From positions 1-64,000 of the forward strand of contig NZ_JAHHTD010000003.1 in NCBI RefSeq assembly GCF_020024835.1: DNA of 64,000 bases, given 5' to 3'. The notes under the pieces are model-generated. The model worked only from the letters and a program-made list of their open reading frames with translations, searched no databases and was not told the origin of the DNA. This DNA comes from Campylobacter sp. (GTDB lineage Bacteria; Campylobacterota; Campylobacteria; Campylobacterales; Campylobacteraceae). Of this stretch, positions 1 through 9,583 are shown piece by piece (position 1 is the first letter of the stretch; each line of letters opens with the position of its first letter). The position numbers and the translations under genes are program-made.

Positions 1-1250
1 ACTGCTAAAGCGTCTTGTTCTAAAGCATTTTTAGTTTTAGTGATGTTTTCGTTAAACATTTTACCTATGCTACCAAATTCATCGTTAGCTTTGATTGCTA
101 TAGGTTGTAAGTTGATTTTTTCGTGATTAAGAAAACGGAATAATGACTCTAAAGCTTTAACTAGCACAGATAATCTTGAGCTAACTATCTTTCCTATTAA
201 ATAATACACTACCATAATTGTAACGATTAAAAATACCAAGCCAAGGCCGACTAAAACAAACTGAAGTTTATATAAAGGAGCTAAGATAGAAGCTCTAGGT
301 GCAGTAACAACTACACTCCATTGACTAGTATTGCCAATAGTTTGAAATGACGCTACGCTTGCAAAAGATACATCTCCATTGCTAGCAGTGTAATTAGAAC
401 TCATATAGTTTTCATTTGATTCAATTGCAGAGATGATTTGTTTGATATCTTTACTACTACTAACATCTTGTATTTTTTTCAAAACCATATTAGGATTAGT
501 ATGTATTGCAAAAGTTCCTTCATCATCTAGCAAAGCTTTGATTTCATTTGGAAAAATATTTAATTTTGGATCTGATAAAATTATTGTAAATTCTCTTATA
601 TCAAAAACAAAACCAACATAACCTGCTAGATTGCCATCTTTAGCAAAAAATGGCATAGCCACATTGATCGCTACAAATTCACCTTTTCCTAGATCTTGTC
701 TTGTAGGATTGCCTACATAGACTTTATTGCGGTTATTACTTCCTTCAGAAAAAAGTTTTTGCACTACAGGTAAATTTCTAACTTTATCTGTAAATTGAAG
801 AGTTTCTAAGCCTCCATGACCAGATAAATCGCTATCAAAAAATACCATACCAAAATGACGACTTTCGCTTTTGTATTGTCTTTTAGCATTTGTAAAATCT
901 ACTAGATTATCATCACTTAAGATTAAAAAACTATAACTTGAATATGAAGAAGAATCTAAAATATTTCTAACAATATCTTGTATATCTTCAATGTCAAATT
1001 TACCTCCTTTTGCGATAAAATCATTCACCGAACTTGCTGTAGATTTTGTCAAAGCAATGGTTTCATTTAAAGCACCCTCAATAAAATTTACATAACGTCT
1101 TGAAGCTTGATAAATAGTTTGTCTAGCTTCGTTTTCCATATTGTGAGCAACTTGTGTAGAAACAACAAAAATAAGAGCTGTTACACCGATGAAAATGACC
1201 ATTCCCACGGATAAAACAAGCTTCATACCTATATTTAAAGATTTAAACAC
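1..1250 (-). CDS. Methyl-accepting chemotaxis protein, N-terminal part (cut by window edge)
   Basis: Read leftwards from a GTG at 1250, giving 416 residues before the window edge. It starts VFKSLNIGMKLVLSVG, with a first membrane segment at about residues 10-32. A periplasmic sensor region of roughly 270 residues follows, with the layout of a double-Cache domain (SYSFLILSDDN, then ARNLAGYVGFVFD-like segments). A second membrane segment (LVGLGLVFLIVTIMVVYYLIG) and the start of a HAMP linker come next; the signalling domain lies outside the window. This is the group A Tlp receptor layout of Campylobacter. The ligand cannot be read from sequence. An ATG eight codons downstream (1226) is the alternative start, but the MFKSLNIG beginning is typical of these receptors as I remember them. 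A G9 tract lies four bases before the GTG (see findings). Confidence 0.88.
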   Translation of the reverse strand, partial: MFKSLNIGMKLVLSVGMVIFIGVTALIFVVSTQVAHNMENEARQTIYQASRRYVNFIEGALNETIALTKSTASSVNDFIAKGGKFDIEDIQDIVRNILDSSSYSSYSFLILSDDNLVDFTNAKRQYKSESRHFGMVFFDSDLSGHGGLETLQFTDKVRNLPVVQKLFSEGSNNRNKVYVGNPTRQDLGKGEFVAINVAMPFFAKDGNLAGYVGFVFDIREFTIILSDPKLNIFPNEIKALLDDEGTFAIHTNPNMVLKKIQDVSSSKDIKQIISAIESNENYMSSNYTASNGDVSFASVASFQTIGNTSQWSVVVTAPRASILAPLYKLQFVLVGLGLVFLIVTIMVVYYLIGKIVSSRLSVLVKALESLFRFLNHEKINLQPIAIKANDEFGSIGKMFNENITKTKNALEQDALA

Positions 1251-1253
1251 TTT

Positions 1254-1262
1254 CCCCCCCCC
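1254..1262 (-). repeat. Poly-G tract (G9 on the minus strand) in the chemoreceptor leader
   Basis: Nine consecutive C on the plus strand, read as G9 in the receptor's direction, followed by AAA and the GTG start. It lies downstream of the TATAAT box and occupies the ribosome-binding position. Homopolymeric G tracts of this length are slipped-strand contingency loci in Campylobacter. An in-frame TAA stop lies upstream, so the tract is probably untranslated leader rather than coding. Confidence 0.85.
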
Positions 1263-1285
1263 TAAAAATTAAAATTAAAACCGGA

Positions 1286-1291
1286 ATTATA
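1286..1291 (-). promoter_or_regulatory. Probable sigma-70 -10 box for the chemoreceptor gene
   Basis: The minus strand reads TGTGTATAAT, a TATAAT -10 with an extended TGTG, preceded by a T-rich stretch as usual for Campylobacter vegetative promoters. Transcription would start near 1279, so the G9 tract falls in a short leader. Confidence 0.65.
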
Positions 1292-1349
1292 CACAAAAAA
1301 GATAAAAATTAACTTTTATTTAATAAATAATACAAATGAAATTAAAATA

Positions 1350-1769
1350 TCACCATTGCACGAAAGTTCTTGCTTTTTTGATTTCATTAAAATTTATAGT
1401 ATTTTTTTCGCCATTTAAGAGTTCTAAGTCTATATTTTCATCATTGACATTTAAAATTTTAGCTTCGATTTTTTCTTTGTCATTGGTAGTAATCTTTACT
1501 AATTCGTTAATGCTTTTTTTAAAATGTTCTAATTTGCTAAGTTTTCTTTCAAGCCCACAGCTTGAAACTTCTAAGAAGTATTCTCCATTAACAGGAGCTT
1601 TTACATCGAAAATAGGGGATAAAATTTCACTAAGCTTTGCACAATCGTCTAAATTTACCCCACCTTCTTTTTGAACATAAATTCTATAAATTCTTTTTCC
1701 ATTTTCACTAACTAATTCATCATCATAAAATTCTAATCCTACTTCTTTGCATAGTGCTTTAAGATCCAT
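1350..1769 (-). CDS. rimP: Ribosome maturation factor RimP
   Basis: 139 residues, the usual size for the family. It contains the conserved segment YFLEVSSCGLERKL (typical family form EVSSPGLERPL) followed by a basic C-terminal SH3-like part. RimP helps assemble the 30S subunit in the cytoplasm. It is the last gene of the infB-rbfA-rimP run and overlaps rbfA by 11 nt, which implies translational coupling. The synteny is standard for the order. Confidence 0.93.
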   Translation of the reverse strand: MDLKALCKEVGLEFYDDELVSENGKRIYRIYVQKEGGVNLDDCAKLSEILSPIFDVKAPVNGEYFLEVSSCGLERKLSKLEHFKKSINELVKITTNDKEKIEAKILNVNDENIDLELLNGEKNTINFNEIKKARTFVQW

Positions 1770-2121
1770 TTTTTTCCTTTTTTATTTTTTCAAATAAAGC
1801 ATTTATGTGATTTTGATACTCTAATCTATCATCAAATTTAAAGTGAAAATTAGGACATCTATACCAACCTTGCTCACTCATACAATAATTTTGCAAGATA
1901 TAAGAAGCTTTTTTGAGTTTATTTAAAATTTGCTCTTGTTCTTGTGCATTAAAAAACATCTTATCAAGATACACAAAAGCATCATAGCGACCTTTTTTAC
2001 ACTCTACATCTACTACGCATAAATTTTTTAAATCTTTATCTTCTAAACTAGATAAAGCTTCAAGAATAAGCTCTTTTAAGATACTTTGTGTGCGTAATTT
2101 TTTAATTTCAGCTGGGTTCAT
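1759..2121 (-). CDS. rbfA: 30S ribosome-binding factor RbfA
   Basis: 120 residues with the small KH-like layout of RbfA. It has an N-terminal basic helix ([18 protein letters not shown]), a central [18 protein letters not shown] strand pair and a C-terminal [20 protein letters not shown] segment. It acts in late 16S rRNA/30S maturation. It sits between infB (4-nt overlap) and rimP (11-nt overlap), the usual order of this translation operon. Confidence 0.92.
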   Translation of the reverse strand: MNPAEIKKLRTQSILKELILEALSSLEDKDLKNLCVVDVECKKGRYDAFVYLDKMFFNAQEQEQILNKLKKASYILQNYCMSEQGWYRCPNFHFKFDDRLEYQNHINALFEKIKKEKNGS

Positions 2122-4727
2122 AAACTCACTTTTTCCTCAACTTCTTTGTAACTTTCTATATAATCACCCACTCTCATATCATTGCACCCTTCAATGCCAA
2201 CACCACATTCATAGCCTCTTGCTACTTCTTTGACATCGTCTTTAAAGCGTTTTAAAGAACTTACATTTCCTTCAAAAATAACTACACCTTCTCTTATGAG
2301 TCTAATCTTAGCACCGCGATTAATCACGCCTTCTGTTACCATACATCCTGCTATTTGACCTAATTTTGGCACATTAATCACTTGTCGAATTTGAGCTTGG
2401 CCTAGTTGTTCTTCAGAGATAATAGGGCTCATCATACCGCCAAGTAAGGCTTTTACATCATCTAGTAAATTGTAAATTACATTATAAGTTTTGATTTCAA
2501 CGTCTTTATCTTTGGCTTTTTCTTTGATTTCGCCTGTTGGACGGATATTAAACCCAAGGACTATGGAATTTTCGCTTGCACTGGCTAATTCTATATCGCT
2601 TTGAGTTATGCCTCCAACTCCACTATGTATAATGTTTATTTTAATTTCATCATTAGTTAATTTTTCCAAACTTGCTTTAAGTGCTTCAAGCGATCCTTGC
2701 ACATCGGCTTTTAAAATCACTGGCAATACTTTAAGAGCACCTTCTTTGATTTTAGCACCAAGCTCATCAATGCTTACTTTTGTTGATTTGCTTAATTCTT
2801 TTTGACGATTGTATTCGTGGCGTTTGTTGGCATATTCTCTTGCTTGCTTATCGCTTTCTACTGCGATTAAAGTTTCTCCTGCATCTGCTACTTCGCTAAG
2901 CCCTACAATGACTCCGCATTCACCTGGACTGATTTCTTTTAATGCTTTGCCTTGGTCATCACTCATTGCACGCACTTTGCCATAAGCTTCTCCAGCTACT
3001 ATGGTATCGCCTACTTTTAATGTCCCATTTTGAATGATGATAGTTGCCACAGGGCCTCTGCCTTTTTGTATAGAAGATTCTATGACACTTGCTTTTGCAA
3101 GAGTTTTTGGATTAGCTTGTAATTCTAAAAGCTCAGCTTGCAATAAGACTATTTCAAGTAAATCTTCAATGCCATCGCCTTTTTTAGCAGAAACTGGCAC
3201 AAATTCATAAGTTCCGCCCCATTCAACAGGCATAATTTCCATTTCAGCAAGTTGTGTTTTTACCATATCAGGATTGGCATTTTCTTTATCCATTTTGTTA
3301 ATAGCTACAATAATAGGGACATTTGCAGCTTTTGCGTGGTTGATAGCTTCTTTTGTTTGAGGCTTTACGCCATCATCGGCTGCGACTACAATTATAACGA
3401 TATCAGTGATACTTGCACCTCTTGCACGCATAGCTGTGAAAGCTTCGTGCCCTGGAGTATCAATAAAGGTAATTTTTTTGCCATTTTTTTCTACCATATA
3501 AGCACCGACGTGTTGAGTGATACCACCTGCTTCACCGCTTGCAATACGTGATTTTCTTATAAAATCTAGCAAAGAAGTTTTGCCGTGATCTACGTGGCCC
3601 ATTATGGTTATCACTGGTGCTCTATGGGTTAAATTTTCTTGTGTTTGATTATCATCATAATCTTTCACATAATCAAATTCATTAGCTTCATCAATGATAT
3701 TAATTTCTATGCCAAATTCATCTGCTAAAATTTCTATAGCGTCCTCATCTAAAAAATCATTTTTAGTTGTCATCATACCTAGCATAAAAAGCTTAGAGAT
3801 AATTTCTCCGGTATTTTTTTTGATTTTATCTGCAAATTCATATACGCGTATCTCTTTAGGAATGCTTACGCTAGTGATTATTTCATTTTCTTTTTTTTCC
3901 ACTCTTTTAGGGGATTTTTTGCGACTTCTTCTTTGGATACCGCTTTCTCCAAAAGGATTGATGGAATTATTTAGCGATTGTCTTAAAACATTAGGTTGTT
4001 TTTTGTTTAAAACTGGCTTTTGTTGCTCTTGTATGCTAAAATCAGGCAATACAACCTCATCATCATTATCTAAAGAGATATCTGCAAAATCTTTATCGCT
4101 TAAAAGATCCATTTTAGTTGTGTTTTCTTTTTTGCTTACAGCAAGATGATTTTTCTTTTCTTTTTTCTTTTTTTTCAAATTTTCATCTGAATTTGAAAAA
4201 ATCATACTCAAACTTAAATTTTGATTATTTTGGAATGATTTATCTTCATTTTCGTTTAATTTTTCTTTTATTTCTTCTTTCTTTTTTTTAACTATGACTA
4301 AGCCTCTTCTTTTAGCTAAATTTAAATTTGAGCCTAGCTTTTCTTCTAGTTTTATTTCTTCTTTTTCTTTTTGAGTAATTTCTTCTTTTATGGGATTTGC
4401 AATTGGTGTAATTTTTTCATCTTTTTCTTCAGAAATTTTAGAGCTAGTTTTTACTTCTTTTTTAATTTTCTTTTCATCTTTTTTTGAATTTTCTTTTTTA
4501 TTTACTTTTTTTGAAGCATTGTCTTTTTTAGGTTTTTGTATTTTTTTTACCACATCTGGAATATTGCCTGATTGGACGTATTCGTATATCGCTGCTGCGA
4601 TTTCAGAAGATACCTTTTTATTAGGCGATTTTATATCCTCCAGGCCCATTTTATTAGCTTTTTCGATAATCTCTTTACTCGTATATCCTAACTCTTGAGC
4701 TATTTCACTAATCTTTACATCTGCCAT
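2118..4727 (-). CDS. infB: Translation initiation factor IF-2
   Basis: 869 residues. The N-terminal IF2N helix domain (residues 1-55) is followed by a long lysine/glutamate-rich linker to about residue 290. The GTPase domain then shows G1 GHVDHGKT at 377-384, G3 DTPGH at 423-427 and G4 NKMD at 477-480. The C-terminal beta-barrel and initiator-tRNA-binding domain end the protein. It delivers fMet-tRNA to the 30S subunit. It overlaps rbfA by 4 nt and the upstream ylxR-like gene by 20 nt. Confidence 0.98.
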   Translation of the reverse strand: MADVKISEIAQELGYTSKEIIEKANKMGLEDIKSPNKKVSSEIAAAIYEYVQSGNIPDVVKKIQKPKKDNASKKVNKKENSKKDEKKIKKEVKTSSKISEEKDEKITPIANPIKEEITQKEKEEIKLEEKLGSNLNLAKRRGLVIVKKKKEEIKEKLNENEDKSFQNNQNLSLSMIFSNSDENLKKKKKEKKNHLAVSKKENTTKMDLLSDKDFADISLDNDDEVVLPDFSIQEQQKPVLNKKQPNVLRQSLNNSINPFGESGIQRRSRKKSPKRVEKKENEIITSVSIPKEIRVYEFADKIKKNTGEIISKLFMLGMMTTKNDFLDEDAIEILADEFGIEINIIDEANEFDYVKDYDDNQTQENLTHRAPVITIMGHVDHGKTSLLDFIRKSRIASGEAGGITQHVGAYMVEKNGKKITFIDTPGHEAFTAMRARGASITDIVIIVVAADDGVKPQTKEAINHAKAANVPIIVAINKMDKENANPDMVKTQLAEMEIMPVEWGGTYEFVPVSAKKGDGIEDLLEIVLLQAELLELQANPKTLAKASVIESSIQKGRGPVATIIIQNGTLKVGDTIVAGEAYGKVRAMSDDQGKALKEISPGECGVIVGLSEVADAGETLIAVESDKQAREYANKRHEYNRQKELSKSTKVSIDELGAKIKEGALKVLPVILKADVQGSLEALKASLEKLTNDEIKINIIHSGVGGITQSDIELASASENSIVLGFNIRPTGEIKEKAKDKDVEIKTYNVIYNLLDDVKALLGGMMSPIISEEQLGQAQIRQVINVPKLGQIAGCMVTEGVINRGAKIRLIREGVVIFEGNVSSLKRFKDDVKEVARGYECGVGIEGCNDMRVGDYIESYKEVEEKVSL

Positions 4728-5028
4728 TAAAAAATATCTCCTTTAAATCCTGCTGTTTTATATTTCCATTAAAATTACCTTTTTTAACCTTCATAAAGGC
4801 TTTATGTAAGATCTTGTCGTCTTTATTTAAGCATAAATTACAAATATACAAACTCTTTCCAAATTTTATTTTTGTAATAATTTTAGAATTATAAATTTGA
4901 AATCGATACAAATTTTGTTTTTCAAAACGACCTTTACATATAATGCACATTCTAATGGGTATATGATTTTTCAAAATTATATCTTTTTTTTTGAAATTTT
5001 TAGCAAAATTTAAAGCCTTTATTATCAA
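4708..5028 (-). CDS. ylxR: YlxR family RNA-binding protein
   Basis: Up to 106 residues. The recognisable domain begins at [17 protein letters not shown], the YlxR motif with its paired cysteines, and continues with a second pair (YICNLCLNK). The gene lies directly before infB, as ylxR does in many bacteria. The start is uncertain. The longest reading uses a TTG at 5028 and overlaps thrB by 29 nt. Shorter starts, including the ATG of MCIICK, would give a protein closer to usual family size. The function is presumed to be RNA binding. Confidence 0.75.
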   Translation of the reverse strand: MIIKALNFAKNFKKKDIILKNHIPIRMCIICKGRFEKQNLYRFQIYNSKIITKIKFGKSLYICNLCLNKDDKILHKAFMKVKKGNFNGNIKQQDLKEIFFNGRCKD

Positions 5029-5878
5029 AATCTAAAAGTTCTATTCTAAATTTATTAAATTTATTTTTAAGTTTTGCTTGAATATTTTTTGCATCATCTT
5101 TATAAGCTAAAGTAAAAAAACTCGAGCCTGAACCTGAAAGCGTGCTCATAAGTGCGTTATTTTCTAAAGAAATTTTTTGCACTTGAAATAAATCTGGTAA
5201 AGTATTCATTCTTTGCTCTTGATGAAATTTGTCTAAACTTGCGTATTTTAACAAATCGTATTTTTTCTCTAAAAAACACGCAGTTAAAAATGAAGAGTGG
5301 CAAACATTAAAAACTCCATCGTTAAAATCAATTCTTTTAGCTAAAACAGATCTAGATTTTTGCGTATTCATAGCTAAATGAGGTATAGTCATAATAGCTT
5401 TTAAATTTTCATCTATTTCTTTTTTTATGGCTAGGACTTTGTTGTTTTTAACCATAGAGCACACAAAGCCTCCAAGGACTGCTGGAGCGATATTGTCAGG
5501 GTGATTTTCAAATTTTAATGCTTCATTTAGTATATTATTTTTGTCTATTTTTAAATCACTTAATTTATAAGCACAAGCAATAGCTGCAATTATAGTAGCA
5601 GATGAGCTTCCCATACCTCTTGATAGGGGAATGTTATTGCGAAAAATAAATCTAAAATTTTGCTTTTTTCCATTTAATTTTTGATAAATTTCATTAAAAA
5701 TACTTATGAAGATATTGTTTTTTTTAAGATAGATATTTTTAGCACCTTCTCCGCAAATATTAATGCTAAAAAAATTTGATTTTTCTATTATAGTTTCATT
5801 AAAATACTTTAAACTTAAACCTAAACAATCAAAACCAGGACCTAAATTTGCACTAGTAGCAGGAACTAAAATTTTCAT
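5000..5878 (-). CDS. thrB: Homoserine kinase
   Basis: 292 residues, a normal length. It shows the GHMP kinase hallmarks: an N-terminal VPATSANLGPGFDCLG strand-loop and the ATP-binding motif PLSRGMGSSSA at residues 84-94. A C-terminal LSGSGSSFFTL glycine loop completes the set. It phosphorylates homoserine in threonine synthesis. The gene sits between tsaB (4-nt gap) and ylxR and is probably co-transcribed with the translation genes downstream. Confidence 0.95.
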   Translation of the reverse strand: MKILVPATSANLGPGFDCLGLSLKYFNETIIEKSNFFSINICGEGAKNIYLKKNNIFISIFNEIYQKLNGKKQNFRFIFRNNIPLSRGMGSSSATIIAAIACAYKLSDLKIDKNNILNEALKFENHPDNIAPAVLGGFVCSMVKNNKVLAIKKEIDENLKAIMTIPHLAMNTQKSRSVLAKRIDFNDGVFNVCHSSFLTACFLEKKYDLLKYASLDKFHQEQRMNTLPDLFQVQKISLENNALMSTLSGSGSSFFTLAYKDDAKNIQAKLKNKFNKFRIELLDFDNKGFKFC

Positions 5879-5882
5879 TTGT

Positions 5883-6320
5883 TTAATTAACTGCCTCTAA
5901 AACATAAAAAGGCGTATTATCATCACTAAAATTTAAATTTTTTAAAGTCTTTGGCATAAAAAAATCACCGCCTTGAATTTTTTCTAATGTGATTTGTTGA
6001 TTTTTATCTTTGACAAAACAAAATTGCTTATTAGCTGGAATAGGCTGATTGTCATTTAATTCAAAAGCACTAATTGCTAATAAAGGTATATTTTTAACTA
6101 TAGCTAAAGTTTGCAAAGAAATATAGCTGATTTTTATCCCCATATAAGAACCTGGTCCATTAGCATAAATAAGTTTTTCAAATTCATATTTTGTAAGTAA
6201 ATTTTGTAAGATTTGTGGCAGTATCTCACTTATCTTTAAATGGCTATTGATAGTCTCTAATAACATATCTTTTTCATAAATCCCTAGCATTATGGGTTTA
6301 GAAATAGCATTTAAAAGCAA
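5883..6320 (-). CDS. tsaB: TsaB-like protein (t6A tRNA modification partner), short form
   Basis: 145 residues from a TTG start that is supported by an AAGG five bases upstream. The segment YANGPGSYMGIKISYISLQTLA matches the TsaB signature GPGSFTGLRIG, and the LAISAFELN part also fits. TsaB partners TsaD in making N6-threonylcarbamoyladenosine on ANN-decoding tRNAs. Many bacterial TsaB proteins exceed 220 residues, so this one lacks most of the second half. As I remember, related Campylobacter proteins are short too. It lies 11 nt after lpxC. Confidence 0.8.
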   Translation of the reverse strand: MLLNAISKPIMLGIYEKDMLLETINSHLKISEILPQILQNLLTKYEFEKLIYANGPGSYMGIKISYISLQTLAIVKNIPLLAISAFELNDNQPIPANKQFCFVKDKNQQITLEKIQGGDFFMPKTLKNLNFSDDNTPFYVLEAVN

Positions 6321-6331
6321 TGTAACCTTTT

Positions 6332-7216
6332 TTATGCGAAAACCTTTTCATAAATTTTATGGACACTTTTTTCTAAACTTACTATCTCGTATGCGTTAGT
6401 GTCTTTTAATAATTTTTTAGTTAAAAGATGATTTAATCTATGAGAGCCCGCATAAGATACATAATCACCAAAAACTCTGTATCCAAGTAAGGTTAAATCT
6501 CCAATAGCATCTAAAATTTTATGACGGACAAATTCATCTTTAAAACGCAATCCTTCAGGATTTAAAATACGATTATCATCAATTACTACAGCATTTTCTA
6601 AGCTTCCGCCAAGTCCTAAATTTAATTTTCTTAAAGCTTGCACGTCTTTTAAAAATCCAAAAGTTCTTGCTCTTGCTATTTGCTCAATATAATTTTGTTT
6701 GCTAAATTCAAAATAATAATTTTGCTTGCCTATGATAGGATTATCAAATTCGATGGTATAGTTAATAATAGGCATATCAGTAGGAGTTAAGCGGACAAAT
6801 TTATTTCCTTCTTGCACTTCTATATTTTTTTTAATAACTAAAATTTTTTTTACCTCTCCAAGGTCTTTAATACCTGCTTCATCAAGCATCATACAAAAGC
6901 CTATACTGCTACCATCCATTACAGGTGCTTCATTAGCATTAAGCACAATACGAATATTATCAATACCATAAGCACTAATTGCACTCATTAAATGCTCTAT
7001 AGTTGAGACATAGCCTCTATGATCTCCGATAACGGTAGCCATTTTTGTGTCGATTACATTTTCTGGTTTAGCCTCATATGAAATTCCAAGATCACTTCTA
7101 TAAAAAACTATACCGCTATTTGCATCTAATGGCTCTAATTGAATGCTAATTGGCTCACCTTTGTGCAACCCTATACCTACACCTTTTACCACTTTTGCTA
7201 TAGTTGTTTGATTCAT
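6332..7216 (-). CDS. lpxC: UDP-3-O-acyl-N-acetylglucosamine deacetylase LpxC
   Basis: 294 residues from the ATG at 7216. This start has an AAGTGAG just upstream and lies one base after the preceding stop; a GTG at 7225 would add three residues. Zinc ligands are visible as STIEHLMSA (His75) and HKILDAIGD (His232, Asp236). The catalytic His of GSHRLNHLL is at 259. LpxC performs the committed step of lipid A synthesis in the cytoplasm. It lies in a tight run between the M23 peptidase and tsaB genes. Confidence 0.97.
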   Translation of the reverse strand: MNQTTIAKVVKGVGIGLHKGEPISIQLEPLDANSGIVFYRSDLGISYEAKPENVIDTKMATVIGDHRGYVSTIEHLMSAISAYGIDNIRIVLNANEAPVMDGSSIGFCMMLDEAGIKDLGEVKKILVIKKNIEVQEGNKFVRLTPTDMPIINYTIEFDNPIIGKQNYYFEFSKQNYIEQIARARTFGFLKDVQALRKLNLGLGGSLENAVVIDDNRILNPEGLRFKDEFVRHKILDAIGDLTLLGYRVFGDYVSYAGSHRLNHLLTKKLLKDTNAYEIVSLEKSVHKIYEKVFA

Positions 7217-7217
7217 A

Positions 7218-8597
7218 TTACTCACTTAAAATTTTTTTCTTACTTGCGTTTAAAACATTATAAATATTTTCTTTTATCCATTTTGCATCTTGCCATTGCT
7301 CAGGACGCACCTCCACTCCTTGAATCAAAACACCAAAATGCAAATGATCACCAAGGGCTAACCCAGTAACTCCAGTAGTTCCTATGATTTCTCCTGCTTT
7401 TACTTCATCGCCTACGCCAACATTTACACTAGTGCAATGCCCATAAAGAGTATAAATTCCAAAGCCGTGATAGATTATGATATTTAAGCCATATATTCCA
7501 TTTTCTTTAGCAAATACGACCTTGCCTGCATTATTGCTTATAATAGGGGCTTGTTTTATACTAGCTATATCAAGTCCCATATGATAAGAACTACTTAAGG
7601 GTTGATTATCATAAGAATAAAATCTATGATCAGCAAAATCAGCTACTTTTTTGCCATTTTTTAAAGGTATGAAAAGATTTACTTTAAAATTATTTAAAAT
7701 AGCTTCAGGAGCGTCGCTTGTGATTTTATGCACGAGCTCTTCGTTTAAATTTCTTAAGTCTTCATTTACAAATTTAAATTTTTCAAGTCTGTTTAATTGC
7801 TTATCTTGTGGAGCATATTGTTGAGCTAGTAAATCAATTTTGCCATCTATAAATTTATCGTTTAATTTTATATTAGATGTGCGGTATTTTCTATTTACAA
7901 AATAATATCTTATCCTTTGTTTGTTGATATTGCCTGCTTTATCTTGTGCTATGACATAAGCTCTATAATTTTCATCTTTAGCGTCCCAAGCAATCAAAGC
8001 TGCGTAGTATCCTTCCTTGATAAAAGGAATAGCTTTAAAAGTTTTGCCTTTATCGGTGATTATATATACATTTTCTAAATTTTCATCACTTGCTTTAAAT
8101 ACGACACTGCCTACGCCTCCTTGTTCTATCTGATAAGAATTATCTAAAATTTCTACATAAGGATCTTTTGTATCTATGATAACTTTTATTTCTTTATGAG
8201 TTGCATTTTTGAGAAAAAAATTCCAAAAACTGCTATCGCTAACTTCAATTAGAAGTTTAAAAAAATCCACTTTTTCTTTGTAAGCTAATTTTGGTAATTT
8301 TAAATTCAACTGAATGTTATGCTTTGGCTCTTTAATGTTTTCATTCATTAAAATTTGACCATCTAAATCGCCATTTTTAAATAAAATCACCTTAATATTT
8401 TTTAATGAATTTTTGCTATCAATTTCTATGGAGATTGGATCTTTTAAATTGCTATAAATAATTTCTGATTTAATTTGTATATTTGGAGCTTCTTTTTTAA
8501 ACAAATTTGTATTTAAAACAAATGCCAATATTGCAACTAAGATTAATAATATTAGAAAAAACCATTTTTTACTAGACTTTTTACGTGCAAAAACCAT
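7218..8597 (-). CDS. Membrane-anchored M23 family metallopeptidase
   Basis: 459 residues from the ATG at 8597, which has AAGG five bases upstream; the longer TTG reading adds four residues. An N-terminal membrane anchor (WFFLILLILVAILAFVL) precedes a periplasmic region with beta-rich segments. The C-terminal LytM/M23 domain contains the zinc ligands HMGLD (HxxxD) and GDHLHFG (HxH). Both motifs are intact, so an active peptidoglycan endopeptidase is likely. The type of crosslink cleaved cannot be told. It precedes lpxC by one base. Confidence 0.88.
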   Translation of the reverse strand: MVFARKKSSKKWFFLILLILVAILAFVLNTNLFKKEAPNIQIKSEIIYSNLKDPISIEIDSKNSLKNIKVILFKNGDLDGQILMNENIKEPKHNIQLNLKLPKLAYKEKVDFFKLLIEVSDSSFWNFFLKNATHKEIKVIIDTKDPYVEILDNSYQIEQGGVGSVVFKASDENLENVYIITDKGKTFKAIPFIKEGYYAALIAWDAKDENYRAYVIAQDKAGNINKQRIRYYFVNRKYRTSNIKLNDKFIDGKIDLLAQQYAPQDKQLNRLEKFKFVNEDLRNLNEELVHKITSDAPEAILNNFKVNLFIPLKNGKKVADFADHRFYSYDNQPLSSSYHMGLDIASIKQAPIISNNAGKVVFAKENGIYGLNIIIYHGFGIYTLYGHCTSVNVGVGDEVKAGEIIGTTGVTGLALGDHLHFGVLIQGVEVRPEQWQDAKWIKENIYNVLNASKKKILSE

Positions 8598-8677
8598 CTT
8601 AACCTTCAAATTTTTAATCTTTATATCTTTAAATAATAAAACTTTATAGCAAATTAAGAGTAAATTACTTATAAAAA

Positions 8678-9505
8678 TTATAAAATTTCTCTTAATTTAT
8701 TTGCATCTTTTATCCAAGCTTCAAGCTCATCAGTATCGCCTTTTTCTATCATCTTTCTACATTCTTGTAGTTCTTTTTGAAACATTTTTATAGAATTTAA
8801 TAAATTATGTTTATTTTGTTGAAAAATGCCACTCCACATTTTTGGATTAGATTTAGCAATTCTACACATATCTTTAAAAGAAGGACCGCCAAGATATGCT
8901 ATATTTTTTTTATTTTCTTCTTTCATTACAAAATTTGCTAAAGAAAAGCTTATAACGTGAGGCAAATGAGAGATTATAGCTGTATGATGATCGTGAGCTA
9001 GACTATCCATAAAAACTATCTTCATACCTAAATCAGAAAAAATTTCTATAGCTCTTTTTTGATGTGAATGAGTAGCATTTTGACTATCGCAAAATACGCA
9101 AACTGCATTTTTATATAAATCTTTAACCGCTGCATTTGGTCCGCTATTTTCAGTGCCTGCCATAGGATGAGCTGATATGAAATGTTTTTTTAAATCAGGG
9201 GATAAATGCTTAATAATCTCCTCTTTTGCACTTCCAAGTTCAATAATAGTGCAATCTTGTGAAGTATCTTCTAAATCTTTTAAAATTTCAATAATCGCAT
9301 TAACAGGTATAGCTAAAACAATTACATCACATTTTTTAATTTGTTCAAAACTTATTATTTTATCTACTAATTTTTTTTTCACTGCAATGGATTCAAAATC
9401 TTTATTTATATCATATCCATACACCATATCAATGAGTTTATTTTCTCTTAAGCTAATTCCTAAAGAACCGCCCATTAAACCAAGTCCAACTATACCTACA
9501 TTCAT
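8678..9505 (-). CDS. tyrA: Prephenate dehydrogenase
   Basis: 275 residues. The N-terminal NAD-binding loop is VGIVGLGLMGGSLG. It is followed by AHPMAGTENSG and SHLPHVISFSLA, the conserved substrate-binding histidine regions of the TyrA family. It converts prephenate to 4-hydroxyphenylpyruvate in tyrosine synthesis. There is no ACT or mutase domain. It is divergent from bamA across a 78-bp gap and lies about 80 bp upstream of the M23 gene. Confidence 0.95.
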   Translation of the reverse strand: MNVGIVGLGLMGGSLGISLRENKLIDMVYGYDINKDFESIAVKKKLVDKIISFEQIKKCDVIVLAIPVNAIIEILKDLEDTSQDCTIIELGSAKEEIIKHLSPDLKKHFISAHPMAGTENSGPNAAVKDLYKNAVCVFCDSQNATHSHQKRAIEIFSDLGMKIVFMDSLAHDHHTAIISHLPHVISFSLANFVMKEENKKNIAYLGGPSFKDMCRIAKSNPKMWSGIFQQNKHNLLNSIKMFQKELQECRKMIEKGDTDELEAWIKDANKLREIL

Positions 9506-9546
9506 AATTTTACCTTCAAAACTATTGATTAAAAATATTTTGGTAT

Positions 9547-9552
9547 TATAAC
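9547..9552 (+). promoter_or_regulatory. bamA: Possible -10 box for bamA
   Basis: TATAAC, within GGTATTATAACTGC, lies 31 bases before the bamA ATG in the short divergent tyrA/bamA gap. The match is imperfect. Confidence 0.35.
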
Positions 9553-9583
9553 TGCTTTTGTATCAAATTTTTAGGTAAATTTA

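Noticed and set aside
433..621. 62-codon plus-strand frame
   Set aside because: It is antisense to the chemoreceptor's sensor domain, which is clearly the coding strand.
1336..1674. Open frame of 112 codons on the plus strand
   Set aside because: It lies antisense inside rimP, with no ribosome site and a composition typical of a reversed coding strand.
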